Below, one piece after another: positions 24,944 through 33,958 of a stretch of 43,710 nucleotides of DNA. This DNA comes from Spirochaetales bacterium (GTDB lineage: Bacteria; Spirochaetota; Spirochaetia; SZUA-6; RPPD01): the NCBI GenBank assembly GCA_016934415.1, contig JAFGSW010000030.1, forward strand, positions 1-43,710, given 5' to 3'. The stretch's first letter is position 1. The number at the start of each line of letters is the position of its first letter. Below the pieces are notes generated by a model. That model did no database searches, was not told the origin of the DNA, and was given only the letters and a program-made list of their open reading frames with translations. The translations under genes and the position numbers were made by a program.

Positions 24944-27358
24944 ATGGATGAACGGGAAATCCGGATCAGAGAGCAATTGGCCGCTCTTGATCTGGAAAAA
25001 CAAAAGCTACTATCTGAATTGAACTCAGTATCGGAACCCAAGGCTCAACCTTCCCATGGTCATACGGTTCGACATGATCAATCATTATCCACCGAGGATA
25101 AAATCTCCTTATTTCTTGAATTGTTCGGGGTACGGACCGACGTATTCCCGAAACTTTGGGAAAACAAGAACAAAACCAAGAAAGGGTACTCACCGGCTTG
25201 CCGGAATGAGTGGGTGCAAGGCACGTGCCCCAAGCCGAAAGCAAAATGCGCCGATTGTCCGCACCGGGACTACATCCCGCTGGATAGCGGCATCGCAAAA
25301 GCGCATCTATTGGGGAAAATGACCATCGGCGTTTATGCCATTCGCCGGGATGATACCTGCATTTTTCTGGCGGCGGATTTCGACAAGAACTCCTGGCAAA
25401 AGGATCTTCTGATTTACAAGAATGCCGCCGCACGGCTTGGCGTCCCTGTTTACATGGAAAGGTCCCGTTCGGGTTCAGGCGGCCACGGTTGGATTTTTTT
25501 TGATACACCCATTCAGGCGCGAAAAGCGCGGCAATTGGGTACTGTGATCATGACACAAGCATCCCTTGAAAACCCGAATGTGAGTCTGGACAGCTACGAC
25601 AGGTTTTTCCCCAACCAGGATTATCTCCCGAACGGCGGCTTCGGCAATCTCATCGCCTTGCCACTCCAAAAAGCGCCGGGTGAAAACGGCAATTCATTGT
25701 TTATCGACGATGATTTACAACCTTTCCCGTCTCAATGGTCTTTGTTATCCCGTATTTTGAGGCTTGCCGAGGAGGACATCGATGAAATTTTATCCAAATC
25801 ATCACCTCACTCGGCGGTTCCAATGGCGTATCCCACTGAGGAAGCGGAGCTTCAAGAAGCCGAAACGGGAATCGATATCGATTTTGAACGTCTGCAAAGT
25901 TGCCATGTCTCCGAAGTCACCATTCTTCTCGGCGCGATGATCAATATCGACATTACGGCGCTTCCCCATGTCCTGGTGCTGGCGTTGAAAAGAACAGCCA
26001 CTTTCGCCAACCCCGTTTTTTTCAAGAAGCAGAAAATGCGGTTTTCCACCTGGGATACGCCAAAATATATTTTCTGCGGGGAACTGGTCGGAAACGTTCT
26101 GAGATTGCCGCGCGCATTGTTTCCCCGGATAAAGCAAGCTTTCCACGCGTCCGGCTCAGCACTCATCATTCAAGACAAAAGGAACTCAATTAATAAAATA
26201 GAGATCGAGTTTACCGGTGAGCTTAAAGCGCACCAGCAACCGGCGGTGGAGGCTTTGCTCAAAGAAGATTACTCCGTATTGGCTGCGCCCACGGGCAGCG
26301 GCAAAACGATCATCGCGATCAATGTCATCGCGCGCCGGAAAGTCCCCACCCTTATCCTCGTACATCGAAAAGAGCTGCTCACCCAATGGGAAAACCAGCT
26401 TCACGCCCTTACGGGAATACCCCTCAAAGCGATCGGTGTGATTGATGGAACGAGGAACAAGCCGCTCGGAACCGTGGACATCGCCATGCTGCAAACACTC
26501 GCGAAGAAGGAAAGCCTCCGGGAATACATTCCGAAATACGAACAAATAGTCATCGACGAGTGCCACCACATTCCCGCTCCGTCCTTCGACCTGGTTCTCT
26601 CCAAGCTCCCGGTCCGCTATACACTTGGTTTGACCGCCACGCCTTACCGTAAAGACGGCCATCACCCCATTCTATTCATGCTGGCCGGACCCGTTCGTTA
26701 CGCAATGAGCGAAGACACCGAAACGCCTTTTTCCCGAAAAGTGCTTTTTTATGAAACCGATTTCCGGATTCCTCAGGACTTGGGGGAGAAGCCGCCCATT
26801 TACAAGGTATGGGAGGCATTGGTCAAGGACAAAGGGAGAAATTCATTGATCGTTTCCCGTATCCTTGAGGCGCTTCAGAACAAGCGGCACATACTCGTTC
26901 TTTCTGAAAGGAAAGACCATCTGGAAGAATTGCGTGCTTCAGTTGGAAGCGGCGGGGATGCCGACCCCGTCCTCACGCTCACGGGAGAAATGGGGAAAAA
27001 GAAACGGCGTGAAAACCTCGACCGCATCCGCGCACTCGCCGTTCAAAAAGCCGGTTATTGCATATTTTCGACAGGATCGCTCATCGGCGAGGGATTCGAC
27101 TTGCCGGAGTTGGACACGCTTTTCCTGGCCATGCCCGTTTCATTCAAAGGCAGAATCATCCAGTACGCGGGAAGGCTGCACAGGGAATACGAAGGCAAGG
27201 AGGAAATCGTCATTTACGATTTTGTAGACGGCGAGTCCGGGTTGGCGATTTCCATGTTCAATAAGCGGCTCGGCGCCTACAGAAAAATGAATTATGAGGT
27301 CATCGTAAAATCGGGGTCGAAGATAAACAGGTGGGTGAAAAAGCCGACAACGCCTTAA
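24944..27358 (+). CDS. TOTE-type archaeo-eukaryotic primase fused to SF2 helicase
   Basis: The 804-residue fusion begins with a coiled-coil helix (1-30). A cysteine cluster follows (Cys86, Cys95, Cys102, Cys105), then an archaeo-eukaryotic primase (AEP) domain with the catalytic acids in AADFDKN (Asp145, Asp147) and the second motif SGSGGHGW (His181). This is the domain labelled TOTE conflict-system primase in protein databases. From about residue 420 a superfamily II helicase follows: Walker A APTGSGKT (about 446-453), IVIDECHH (about 536-543), TATPYRKDG, and motif VI QYAGRLHREYEG. Such fusions are thought to act in conflict with mobile DNA. There is no ribosome site; TATTAT ends five bases before the ATG. 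GC is clearly lower than in the genes to the left. Confidence 0.85.
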   Translation: MDEREIRIREQLAALDLEKQKLLSELNSVSEPKAQPSHGHTVRHDQSLSTEDKISLFLELFGVRTDVFPKLWENKNKTKKGYSPACRNEWVQGTCPKPKAKCADCPHRDYIPLDSGIAKAHLLGKMTIGVYAIRRDDTCIFLAADFDKNSWQKDLLIYKNAAARLGVPVYMERSRSGSGGHGWIFFDTPIQARKARQLGTVIMTQASLENPNVSLDSYDRFFPNQDYLPNGGFGNLIALPLQKAPGENGNSLFIDDDLQPFPSQWSLLSRILRLAEEDIDEILSKSSPHSAVPMAYPTEEAELQEAETGIDIDFERLQSCHVSEVTILLGAMINIDITALPHVLVLALKRTATFANPVFFKKQKMRFSTWDTPKYIFCGELVGNVLRLPRALFPRIKQAFHASGSALIIQDKRNSINKIEIEFTGELKAHQQPAVEALLKEDYSVLAAPTGSGKTIIAINVIARRKVPTLILVHRKELLTQWENQLHALTGIPLKAIGVIDGTRNKPLGTVDIAMLQTLAKKESLREYIPKYEQIVIDECHHIPAPSFDLVLSKLPVRYTLGLTATPYRKDGHHPILFMLAGPVRYAMSEDTETPFSRKVLFYETDFRIPQDLGEKPPIYKVWEALVKDKGRNSLIVSRILEALQNKRHILVLSERKDHLEELRASVGSGGDADPVLTLTGEMGKKKRRENLDRIRALAVQKAGYCIFSTGSLIGEGFDLPELDTLFLAMPVSFKGRIIQYAGRLHREYEGKEEIVIYDFVDGESGLAISMFNKRLGAYRKMNYEVIVKSGSKINRWVKKPTTP

Positions 27359-27448
27359 CCAGTTCCGCAAATTCACCGGAAGACATAGGTGCATATCCAG
27401 CAGGCCATCCACAATACAATTATTTGTTCCCATTTTGATAACATTTAA

Positions 27449-27477
27449 TTGACTTCTATCCGGGAACGTGATATTAT
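27449..27477 (+). promoter_or_regulatory. higB promoter, leaderless layout
   Basis: TTGACT (27449-27454) and TATTAT (27472-27477) are 17 bases apart. The higB ATG follows five bases after the -10, so the transcript should begin at the start codon. The same TATTAT-N5-ATG layout precedes the TOTE gene. Confidence 0.65.
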
Positions 27478-27482
27478 TTTAT

Positions 27483-27776
27483 ATGCAAGTCGTCGGGCGG
27501 GAATTGTTGAGCGACTTCCAGTCCAAACACCCGGATTCGTCTGGAGCGCTGAATTCTTGGTTTGCCGAGGTCGTCAACGCCAGATGGCAAAAACCCACAG
27601 ATATAAAAAAAAGATACGGGAGCGTGGATTTCCTGAAAGGGAACCGCGTTATTTTTAACATTTGCGGCAATAAATACCGTCTGATCGCAATCGTCAATTA
27701 TGAAGCAGGAATCGTTCTAATACGATTCGTAGGCACCCACGCGGAGTATGACAAGATAAAGGCGGGTGAAATATGA
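27483..27776 (+). CDS. higB: HigB-family type II toxin (RelE/ParE fold mRNA interferase)
   Basis: HigB toxins cleave mRNA on the ribosome. The 97-residue product matches the family along its length: LLSDFQSKHPDSSGALNSWF at the start, RVIFNICGNKYRLIAIVNYE in the core, and the C-terminal signature IRFVGTHAEYDKIKAGEI. The ATG at 27483 gives the family N terminus; a GTG five codons earlier is the alternative. Its last codon overlaps the next gene as ATGA, the usual toxin-first HigBA order. Confidence 0.9.
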   Translation: MQVVGRELLSDFQSKHPDSSGALNSWFAEVVNARWQKPTDIKKRYGSVDFLKGNRVIFNICGNKYRLIAIVNYEAGIVLIRFVGTHAEYDKIKAGEI

Positions 27777-28984
27777 AGAATATGATAAAACCGATAAGGA
27801 GCAAGACCGACTATCGCGACGCGCTTGAGCGTCTTGCCTCGATCATGAACGCCGAAAAAGGCACAAACGAGGCCGATGAGAGGGACGTTCTCGCCATCCT
27901 CATCGAAAAATACGAGAAGGATCATTTCCCAATATCCAAACCCACTCCCATCGAGTCAGTCAAATTCAGGATGGAGCAGACTGCATTAACGCAGAACGAT
28001 CTCATTCCGTATCTGGGCAGCCGTTCCAAGGTTTCGGAATTTCTTACCGGTAAAAAGACCCTGACACTAAAGATGATACGAGCCCTCCATACTCATTTGG
28101 GTATCCCTGCCGAAGTGTTGCTGGTCGATCCAGCCGATTCTCTACCGACTGATATGGAAGGAATCGATTTTGACAAATTTCCTATTTTGGAAATGGCAAA
28201 ACACGGCGCGTTTGAAGGGTTCGATACCACCAACCTGAAGGATAAAGCCGAGGAATTGATCAGATCCTTGATAGAAAACATCGGGGGGTTCAATCAATTA
28301 CCCGAGGGGCTTTTCAGAAAAACACGCACCGCCCGCGCGAACGCCAAGATCGATCCATATGCCCTGCAAGGATGGAGTTTACAGTTGCTCTCCGAAGCGA
28401 AAAAGACGCATCTCAAGGTCGCATTTAAGAAAGCTCATGTTAGTGATGCTTTTTTACGGGGATTGGCCAGCATCAGCATCACGAAAGACGGACCCTGTCT
28501 CGTCGAGGACTATCTTTCGAAAGCGGGAATCATATTCAAGATATTACGGCATTATAAAAGAACATATTTGGACGGTGCCTCGTTCATTACCAAAGGCGGG
28601 GTGCCGATCATCGGCCTCACCTGCCGCTACGACCGGCTCGATAATTTCTGGTTCACGCTCTTTCACGAAATCGGACACGTGGTAAAGCACCTTGAAAGCG
28701 GAGGGTTCATCACCGACGATATGACTCTTCGCGATTCGGCTTCCGACGACAAAATCGAAAAAGAAGCGGACCGATTCGCCGAGGAGAAATTGCTTGGGGA
28801 GAAAATTGAAATCAAGGCGGGCAGGATTCCTTCACAGTCCGAGGTAATCGAGATGGCACGGGATCTCAATATCCACGAGGCGATTGTCGCCGGAAATATA
28901 CAACATAAGTTGAAGAACTATAGGATCTACTCAAATATGGGAGGAAGTGGGATGGTTAGTAGATGTTTTAGCGAAAAAAAATAA
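27773..28984 (+). CDS. HigA-type antitoxin fused to ImmA/IrrE metallopeptidase
   Basis: The 403-residue protein joins two functions. Residues 1-120 are a HigA antitoxin of the HTH_XRE kind (KFRMEQTALTQNDLIPYLGSRSKVSEFLTGKKTLTLKMIRALH). Residues 190-375 are an ImmA/IrrE peptidase with the zinc site HEIGH (298-302) and the downstream acid in EKEADRFAEE (Glu331). ImmA peptidases cleave repressors in response to DNA damage. A fused copy could cut an antitoxin, possibly its own, to free HigB; this is inference from the domain pair. Standard HigA is about 100-130 residues, so the peptidase is an addition. A palindromic terminator overlaps its stop. Confidence 0.88.
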   Translation: MKNMIKPIRSKTDYRDALERLASIMNAEKGTNEADERDVLAILIEKYEKDHFPISKPTPIESVKFRMEQTALTQNDLIPYLGSRSKVSEFLTGKKTLTLKMIRALHTHLGIPAEVLLVDPADSLPTDMEGIDFDKFPILEMAKHGAFEGFDTTNLKDKAEELIRSLIENIGGFNQLPEGLFRKTRTARANAKIDPYALQGWSLQLLSEAKKTHLKVAFKKAHVSDAFLRGLASISITKDGPCLVEDYLSKAGIIFKILRHYKRTYLDGASFITKGGVPIIGLTCRYDRLDNFWFTLFHEIGHVVKHLESGGFITDDMTLRDSASDDKIEKEADRFAEEKLLGEKIEIKAGRIPSQSEVIEMARDLNIHEAIVAGNIQHKLKNYRIYSNMGGSGMVSRCFSEKK

Positions 28985-29008
28985 ACTCCAGATGGCCATC
29001 TGGAGTTT
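28983..29008 (+). terminator. Perfect palindromic terminator after the HigA-ImmA gene
   Basis: AAACTCCAGAT-GGCC-ATCTGGAGTTT is a perfect 26-bp palindrome, giving an 11-bp stem with a four-base loop. It begins within the stop codon and ends in TTTT. The A- and T-rich flanks would let it work in both directions. Confidence 0.8.
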
Positions 29009-29134
29009 TAGGTCAAATCCGGGACGCAAACGCGCTGACCAGTGTCTGACCAAAGTTGAACAAAGGCAGTTCTAATAATTTCATTAAGTTGTCAAATACT
29101 TTTCTGACACTTCCTATAAAAAGGAGGTGAGATT

Positions 29135-29314
29135 ATGGGAGCCACCGCAAAACCGGGAGAAAAACCCCCAAGCCCCGGGGAATATCGCCCAATCGGGCCG
29201 CGTGGCGGAAGAGTTCCAGGACCTGTTATTACTATTGAAGGTCCGGAAGGTCATATGCCGCCCACGCCCGATAACGATCAGCAGTGGGAACGTATCGGTC
29301 CACCGAAGAAATGA
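29135..29314 (+). CDS. YjzC-like small protein (59 aa)
   Basis: The intact 59-codon frame begins MGATAKPGEKPPSPGEYRP, continues IGPRGGRVPGPVITIEGP and ends with a QQWERI/PPKK tail. The GEKPPSPGEY and GPRGGRV motifs match the small YjzC family known from Bacillus. The ribosome site AAAGGAGGTGA (29120-29130) is nearly perfectly complementary to the 16S 3' end, at a spacing of about 5 bases. TTGTCA (29091-29096) with TGACA nearby could be promoter or operator. A hairpin follows five bases after the stop. Function of the family is unknown. Confidence 0.85.
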   Translation: MGATAKPGEKPPSPGEYRPIGPRGGRVPGPVITIEGPEGHMPPTPDNDQQWERIGPPKK

Positions 29315-29319
29315 TCATT

Positions 29320-29342
29320 TTGGCCGCCTTTATAGCGGCCAA
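29320..29342. terminator. Bidirectional hairpin between convergent genes
   Basis: TTGGCCGC (29320-29327) pairs exactly with GCGGCCAA (29335-29342) around a seven-base loop. It sits five bases after the YjzC-like stop and 15 bases after the helicase stop on the other strand. The T-run is weak on both sides. Confidence 0.6.
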
Positions 29343-29357
29343 TTATTTCCTCCATTT

Positions 29358-32123
29358 CTATTTCCACCCTTCACGTAATTTATCCAACTTCTCATGCTTA
29401 TTCAGCACTTCGCGCCAGGTATCCCATCCTTGGATCATTTCGATTTTCGAATACCTGTTATCGAACGGATTCATCCTGGGTATATCTTCGATGAGCTTAT
29501 TGGCCGCCTCCAGATCATCGAAAGCGATATCAACCCATACATCCTTCAATATGTCCGGCACCTGTCCGAAAAGCTCATGAATATCCTGCAGGCGTCCCGA
29601 AAGAGCTTGATGAACTTTGTCCTCGACGGAATCCTTATAACGCAGATTGAGCACCCGAATCCTGTCCCTCAGTTGACCGATACGTTGAATACGCCCCTTC
29701 CGCTGTTCCAGTCGTGTGGGATTCCATGGTAAGTCGACATTAATGAGATTGCCAAGCGCTTGCAGGTTCAAGCCCTCACTCGCCGCGTCGGTTCCAATCA
29801 GCACCTTGATCTCACCGTTTCTCACCTTGGCCTTTATCTCTTCACGGCTCCTTTTCAGAAACCGACCGTTCTCCCAGATACCGGATCTGCCGCTTCCGGC
29901 GTAAAGACCGACAAGATATCCGCCGAATTGTTTTACTATTTCTTCCCCGATCCATTCGGCCGTATCATAATATTGTGAGAAGAGGATACAACCGTCTTCT
30001 GCCCATTTTTCATTTTTCAAGTAATGAATTACGGCGTCCAACTTCGGGTCCGCGCCTTCTTTTTGTTCAAGACCTTGCTTTAAGGCCCGGAGGCACTCCT
30101 GAAGAAGAGCGGTTTCTTCACGGTTTATATTTTTTATCTCCGAATAGGTTTTTTCAGATACGCTCTCTTCATAATCCATCTCATCTTCGTCAAAATACAA
30201 GTCGCTTTCTTCTTCATCCGGTGATTGTGTATTCCAGGTCGAAAGCATCATATTGACGGTATTCAGTCCGGCCCGGATGGAACTGCCGATACGACGCAGC
30301 AGCAGGGTCTTCAAGAATCCCGCCGCTTTTACCCGCTTTGCCAGATGTTTGCAAAACTTTTCCGCCGCTTCATAACCCTGTTTCAGGTAACTGCTCAACA
30401 ACACCGGCCGGTCGTCGATCAATTCCACTTCTATTCTCTTCAAGTATGGTTCCCGGGTCCCCGGATCCACCGTGTCTTCCAGATATTTCCTCGTGCGCCT
30501 GATGATGAAACGCAGAAACGGATGGTGGTTGTTGAAAAGGTTCTGCATGCTCTGTTCCATCCGTGTCTGTATGTCCTTCGGTAATCGGCCGAACTCCCTG
30601 TATTGATCCGCGACAACGGCTTGCGTGTCCTCGATCCCGAGCTTCGTTCTTGCATATTGGAAATTCTGTTCTTCCCATTTCGGGGGGAATGGATTGCGCA
30701 GCCAGTCCCAAAGCGTTTGCGAATCTTCCGGCAGCTCTTTTTCATTGAGCAAATACGGCAGCGCTTCTTCCGGATGCCGCCAGTGGTTGCCGCGGCTCCC
30801 GAGGACATGGTCGTTCGCCTCGGATAACAGGCGGAGGAGGTCCCAGGCTTCAATGGGATGCATCTGGACCGGTGTTGCCGTGGATAACAGCAGGGAACGG
30901 GTCCGGGAGGCGAGTTTGAATAGGAAACCGAACAGCTTGTTGCACTCTGCGTCCGGATTCACGCCGATCGCCGGCCCCCGTTCCTCGGGTTTGGGGAGCT
31001 TCTTCCGGCGGGCGCGGTGCGCCTCGTCGACGATCACGCATTCCCATTCTTTCTGGAGCAGGGCCTTCACCTGACCGCTTCCGCGCGTGACCAAACCCTG
31101 GGAAACGAGCCCGATCTTCCTTGGGCAATTGAGGAGGGGATTCATCCCCTCCGGGGTGTGCTCATATCCCGTTTCGTCTATCCAATGCTTCCCAGACCAT
31201 CTGGCCGTGGGTATTTCCATGAGGTCCCAGAGCTCCATCTGCCATTGCTCCATGAGCGTTTTCGGCAACAGGACCAGCACCGGCAGACTCCCGGTAAGCG
31301 CGACCAGTTGGGCCACCATGCCCAACTGAACGGTTTTTCCCAAACCGACCTGGTCGGCGAGCACGTAACGGGCGCCGAAAGCCTGGTGGGTTTTCCAGGC
31401 AAAGTCGATGAAATACTTTTGATGCGGCCAGAGCCCGAATTCTTCCCTATAGACGGGAGATTCGATGAGCACGCCGGCCGGTTCGGGCTTTTTTTTCCAT
31501 GTCGATAGATCCAGTTCCTTGCGTTCGACTAGTCTTTCCACTTCATTAATTACCGCCTGGGCCAACGGAACGGCTTGCGGATGGGTCCATAAACGGTCGA
31601 ACTCCCCCTGTACCCAGTCGCAAGCCTCCGGACTGTCGTCCTCCCATACCAGCTCATAATTGAGGTTCCAGGCGGCGTACGTATCATTGGCTGATCCCAG
31701 GAAACTGGTCCGCCTGCCGTCCTGAAAGGTGATGACTCCGGCCTTGCCGTGTATCAGGCCGAATGCCTCGTTCGGGAGTACCCGTATTTCCAAAGAGGCC
31801 GATTCATAATTTGAGAGAAGACGGTACAAGCGGGTCAGTCTGTCTTTAGCGTTCCTGCTGACCATCTCCGGATCGAGCTCGAAAAAGCTCACTTTTTGGG
31901 CATGCTCCGCTTTTTGGGCCGCGACCACGTCTTCTGGACGCAGATCGGAATTACAGACAATTCTTATTTTTCCTTTTACCGTTTCAAGCGCCTCCCCAGC
32001 GAACTCAAGCAATGAGCTGTTGAAGTATCCGGCAATGCGATCATAGGAACGGGCATTATGAAGGCGGTCGGAGAGAAATCGCGTTCCCTTCATTCCTTTG
32101 TGGAAACTGAATCGGTTGATCAT
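29358..32123 (-). CDS. PLD-like nuclease/SNF2 helicase fusion (COG0553-type defence helicase)
   Basis: The 921-residue protein starts with a phospholipase-D-like domain (about 1-190). One HxK motif is visible, IHGKAGVI (His125, Lys127), with the following SAN in FLGSANDT, as in PLD-nuclease parts of defence helicases. From about 225 a SNF2-type superfamily II helicase follows: motif I DQVGLGKTVQ (about 257-266), VDEAHRARR (about 358-366), LLLSTATPVQ, and motif VI QRKGRIQRIGQ. It would translocate on double-stranded DNA, possibly cutting or clearing unmodified invaders. Its ATG overlaps the AbiEii stop as ATGA, so its translation depends on the toxin gene. It is the last gene of the defence operon. 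Confidence 0.9.
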   Translation of the reverse strand: MINRFSFHKGMKGTRFLSDRLHNARSYDRIAGYFNSSLLEFAGEALETVKGKIRIVCNSDLRPEDVVAAQKAEHAQKVSFFELDPEMVSRNAKDRLTRLYRLLSNYESASLEIRVLPNEAFGLIHGKAGVITFQDGRRTSFLGSANDTYAAWNLNYELVWEDDSPEACDWVQGEFDRLWTHPQAVPLAQAVINEVERLVERKELDLSTWKKKPEPAGVLIESPVYREEFGLWPHQKYFIDFAWKTHQAFGARYVLADQVGLGKTVQLGMVAQLVALTGSLPVLVLLPKTLMEQWQMELWDLMEIPTARWSGKHWIDETGYEHTPEGMNPLLNCPRKIGLVSQGLVTRGSGQVKALLQKEWECVIVDEAHRARRKKLPKPEERGPAIGVNPDAECNKLFGFLFKLASRTRSLLLSTATPVQMHPIEAWDLLRLLSEANDHVLGSRGNHWRHPEEALPYLLNEKELPEDSQTLWDWLRNPFPPKWEEQNFQYARTKLGIEDTQAVVADQYREFGRLPKDIQTRMEQSMQNLFNNHHPFLRFIIRRTRKYLEDTVDPGTREPYLKRIEVELIDDRPVLLSSYLKQGYEAAEKFCKHLAKRVKAAGFLKTLLLRRIGSSIRAGLNTVNMMLSTWNTQSPDEEESDLYFDEDEMDYEESVSEKTYSEIKNINREETALLQECLRALKQGLEQKEGADPKLDAVIHYLKNEKWAEDGCILFSQYYDTAEWIGEEIVKQFGGYLVGLYAGSGRSGIWENGRFLKRSREEIKAKVRNGEIKVLIGTDAASEGLNLQALGNLINVDLPWNPTRLEQRKGRIQRIGQLRDRIRVLNLRYKDSVEDKVHQALSGRLQDIHELFGQVPDILKDVWVDIAFDDLEAANKLIEDIPRMNPFDNRYSKIEMIQGWDTWREVLNKHEKLDKLREGWK

Positions 32124-33187
32124 CGCGGAGCCTCCGCTTCGACGGCATGGTACCAGTAGAAAAAGGCCTCCGGATTACCCTTTTTCAGTTTATTGAGACG
32201 ATTGACCTCCGGCGCCTTGATTTCCAGATCGATTGTTTCCGCGGCGTTTGCGAATCTCCGGATGGCTCTTTTGCCCCCGCGGATCAATGCCGCCAGGTAG
32301 GCGGCTTGCGCCGCGCGGACGACTGCTCCGGTCATTGTGAACCGCTCCGAAAAGATGAATGAGCCTGTCCGGACGACTCCATCCTTGAGCGCATTGTAGT
32401 CGCCCTTTCCCAGGGAGCCGCCGGTCGAAAGGCACAGCGCGGTCCGCGTGATGTCCTCCAGGACGTCTTCCGTGGAAATCCGCAAGCCGCGGTAGCCGAT
32501 CTGTTTTTCCGCGCAATTTCTGAAAGAAGCGGAAATGTGAGGGATGCTCCCGGCGTACGGAAAGAGCGAACCGATGTCGAACAACTGCTTGACGATCTCC
32601 AGCGTCATGCTCATTCCGTTCTTCTCATACGGAACGCCCGTGGTGCGCGGGGCGAAGGCGCTCAGCTTGTCGCCCAGGAGACTGTCCACGTCCGGCAGGC
32701 GGACGCTGACCGGCTTTCCCGTTTGCGGCAGGAAAGGCGCATTCAGGACGACAGGCTTGACGGCCCGGTACAGACCGTCTTCGAAAAGAACGTCGAGAAT
32801 GATCATATCCTCGACGCCGCGCCGGGCCACTGAAGGATAATAGAGCTTAAAATGAGTTTTCTTCAGCTTTCCCTTTTGCGCCCTGGGATGAGGCTCGCAG
32901 CGCGTGAAGTACCCCCTGGTGATGAGCGAGTCCACATGAGGCGCCGCGTCCGCGGCCGAAAGCCGGCCGGGAAGGAGAATATCAGCGTCGATCGAGAATC
33001 TTGCCGGTTTCGGCAAAAGCAGCATGAGCGCCGTTCCGCCCTTGAAGACGAACTCAAGGCCGCTTTCCGCAAGCCCCTGCACCAGGAGCAGGGCCCGCGA
33101 CGCTTTTTCAAGGAGGAGTGGATCGCCGTGCAGGGCGCGGGCGTTCACGCGGAGCCATTCGCCGTTCATTTTCGAAACATCAATCAT
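32120..33187 (-). CDS. AbiEii-type nucleotidyltransferase toxin (type IV TA)
   Basis: AbiEii toxins are DNA-polymerase-beta-fold nucleotidyltransferases that stop growth upon phage infection. The 355-residue product has the signature KGGTAL (49-54) followed by RFSIDADIL, with the paired acids Asp67 and Asp69, and a long helical C terminus. The ATG overlaps the AbiEi stop as ATGA and its own stop overlaps the helicase start in the same way. Being placed between antitoxin and helicase is unusual, as AbiE is normally a stand-alone bicistron. Confidence 0.87.
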   Translation of the reverse strand: MIDVSKMNGEWLRVNARALHGDPLLLEKASRALLLVQGLAESGLEFVFKGGTALMLLLPKPARFSIDADILLPGRLSAADAAPHVDSLITRGYFTRCEPHPRAQKGKLKKTHFKLYYPSVARRGVEDMIILDVLFEDGLYRAVKPVVLNAPFLPQTGKPVSVRLPDVDSLLGDKLSAFAPRTTGVPYEKNGMSMTLEIVKQLFDIGSLFPYAGSIPHISASFRNCAEKQIGYRGLRISTEDVLEDITRTALCLSTGGSLGKGDYNALKDGVVRTGSFIFSERFTMTGAVVRAAQAAYLAALIRGGKRAIRRFANAAETIDLEIKAPEVNRLNKLKKGNPEAFFYWYHAVEAEAPR

Positions 33188-33948
33188 GCTTCTTCGCCGG
33201 ACCTTTTCCTTTTTTCCTTACGGGACTCGTAAAATTTTTTAAAATACTCTTTTTGACCGCGGCGCGCTGCGTAGCGCACCAGGCGAGTCACGTTTATGGA
33301 ATAGCGGGAGCGGGCGTTCTCAAAAAGCCTTTTCCATTCGCCGCCCGCCAGGAAGCCGAAAAGGTCTTTATCGCAGTAAACGTCGACCAGGATTTTTTCC
33401 AGCTCGGGCACGGGGACGCCGTCCACCGTCTTGACGGGAGCTTCAGTAGGCAGGGGTTTGACGAAAATGACCGTGTTCTCAAACCTGGAATAATTGAACG
33501 CCGTCTCGTAATCTTTCGGGAAAAAAACGTTGTCGTATTTTTCCCTGGCCGCGTCGAACACCTGTTCGAGCGCGTCCTTTTCGGCTTCCAAAATCATGAA
33601 AATACGGCGCGGAAGCAGATGCGCCAGCGAACGGACCGTATCCGTATCCCAGAGGCAGTATTTTGCCAGGGGAAAAGACGTTTTTATAAATGAAGACAGC
33701 TCGATCATTTCGGGCGTCACTGCGGGAACGAACGCGGGCTTGTCCGGGAGCCCATAAAGGCCCCGTCCCACGCGGCGCAGGACGCCGCCGTTCACCAGCT
33801 CATAAAGCCGCCAATTGACGGTTTTGGCGGGCAGATCCGGGTCCGCCTTACGGAAAATCACCGCGGCCTCCCCGGTGGTGATCGAGGAGTGGGTTTTCAG
33901 GTATTCAGTTATTTTCCCTTTGTAGTCTTTTATGGTGAAATCCCTCAA
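33184..33948 (-). CDS. AbiEi-type antitoxin / winged-helix autorepressor (DUF6577-like)
   Basis: The 254-residue protein has an N-terminal winged helix (TIKDYKGKITEYLKTHSSI then TVNWRLYELVNGGVLRRVGRGLYGL). A C-terminal domain of about 170 residues follows, as in AbiEi antitoxins and their DUF6577-like relatives. The family represses its own promoter and counteracts AbiEii. The C terminus is highly basic (SRKEKRKRSGEEA). A 7-bp inverted repeat lies 11 bases upstream of the start codon, in the position expected for its operator. Confidence 0.82.
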   Translation of the reverse strand: MRDFTIKDYKGKITEYLKTHSSITTGEAAVIFRKADPDLPAKTVNWRLYELVNGGVLRRVGRGLYGLPDKPAFVPAVTPEMIELSSFIKTSFPLAKYCLWDTDTVRSLAHLLPRRIFMILEAEKDALEQVFDAAREKYDNVFFPKDYETAFNYSRFENTVIFVKPLPTEAPVKTVDGVPVPELEKILVDVYCDKDLFGFLAGGEWKRLFENARSRYSINVTRLVRYAARRGQKEYFKKFYESRKEKRKRSGEEA

Positions 33949-33958
33949 ATCAAATTAT

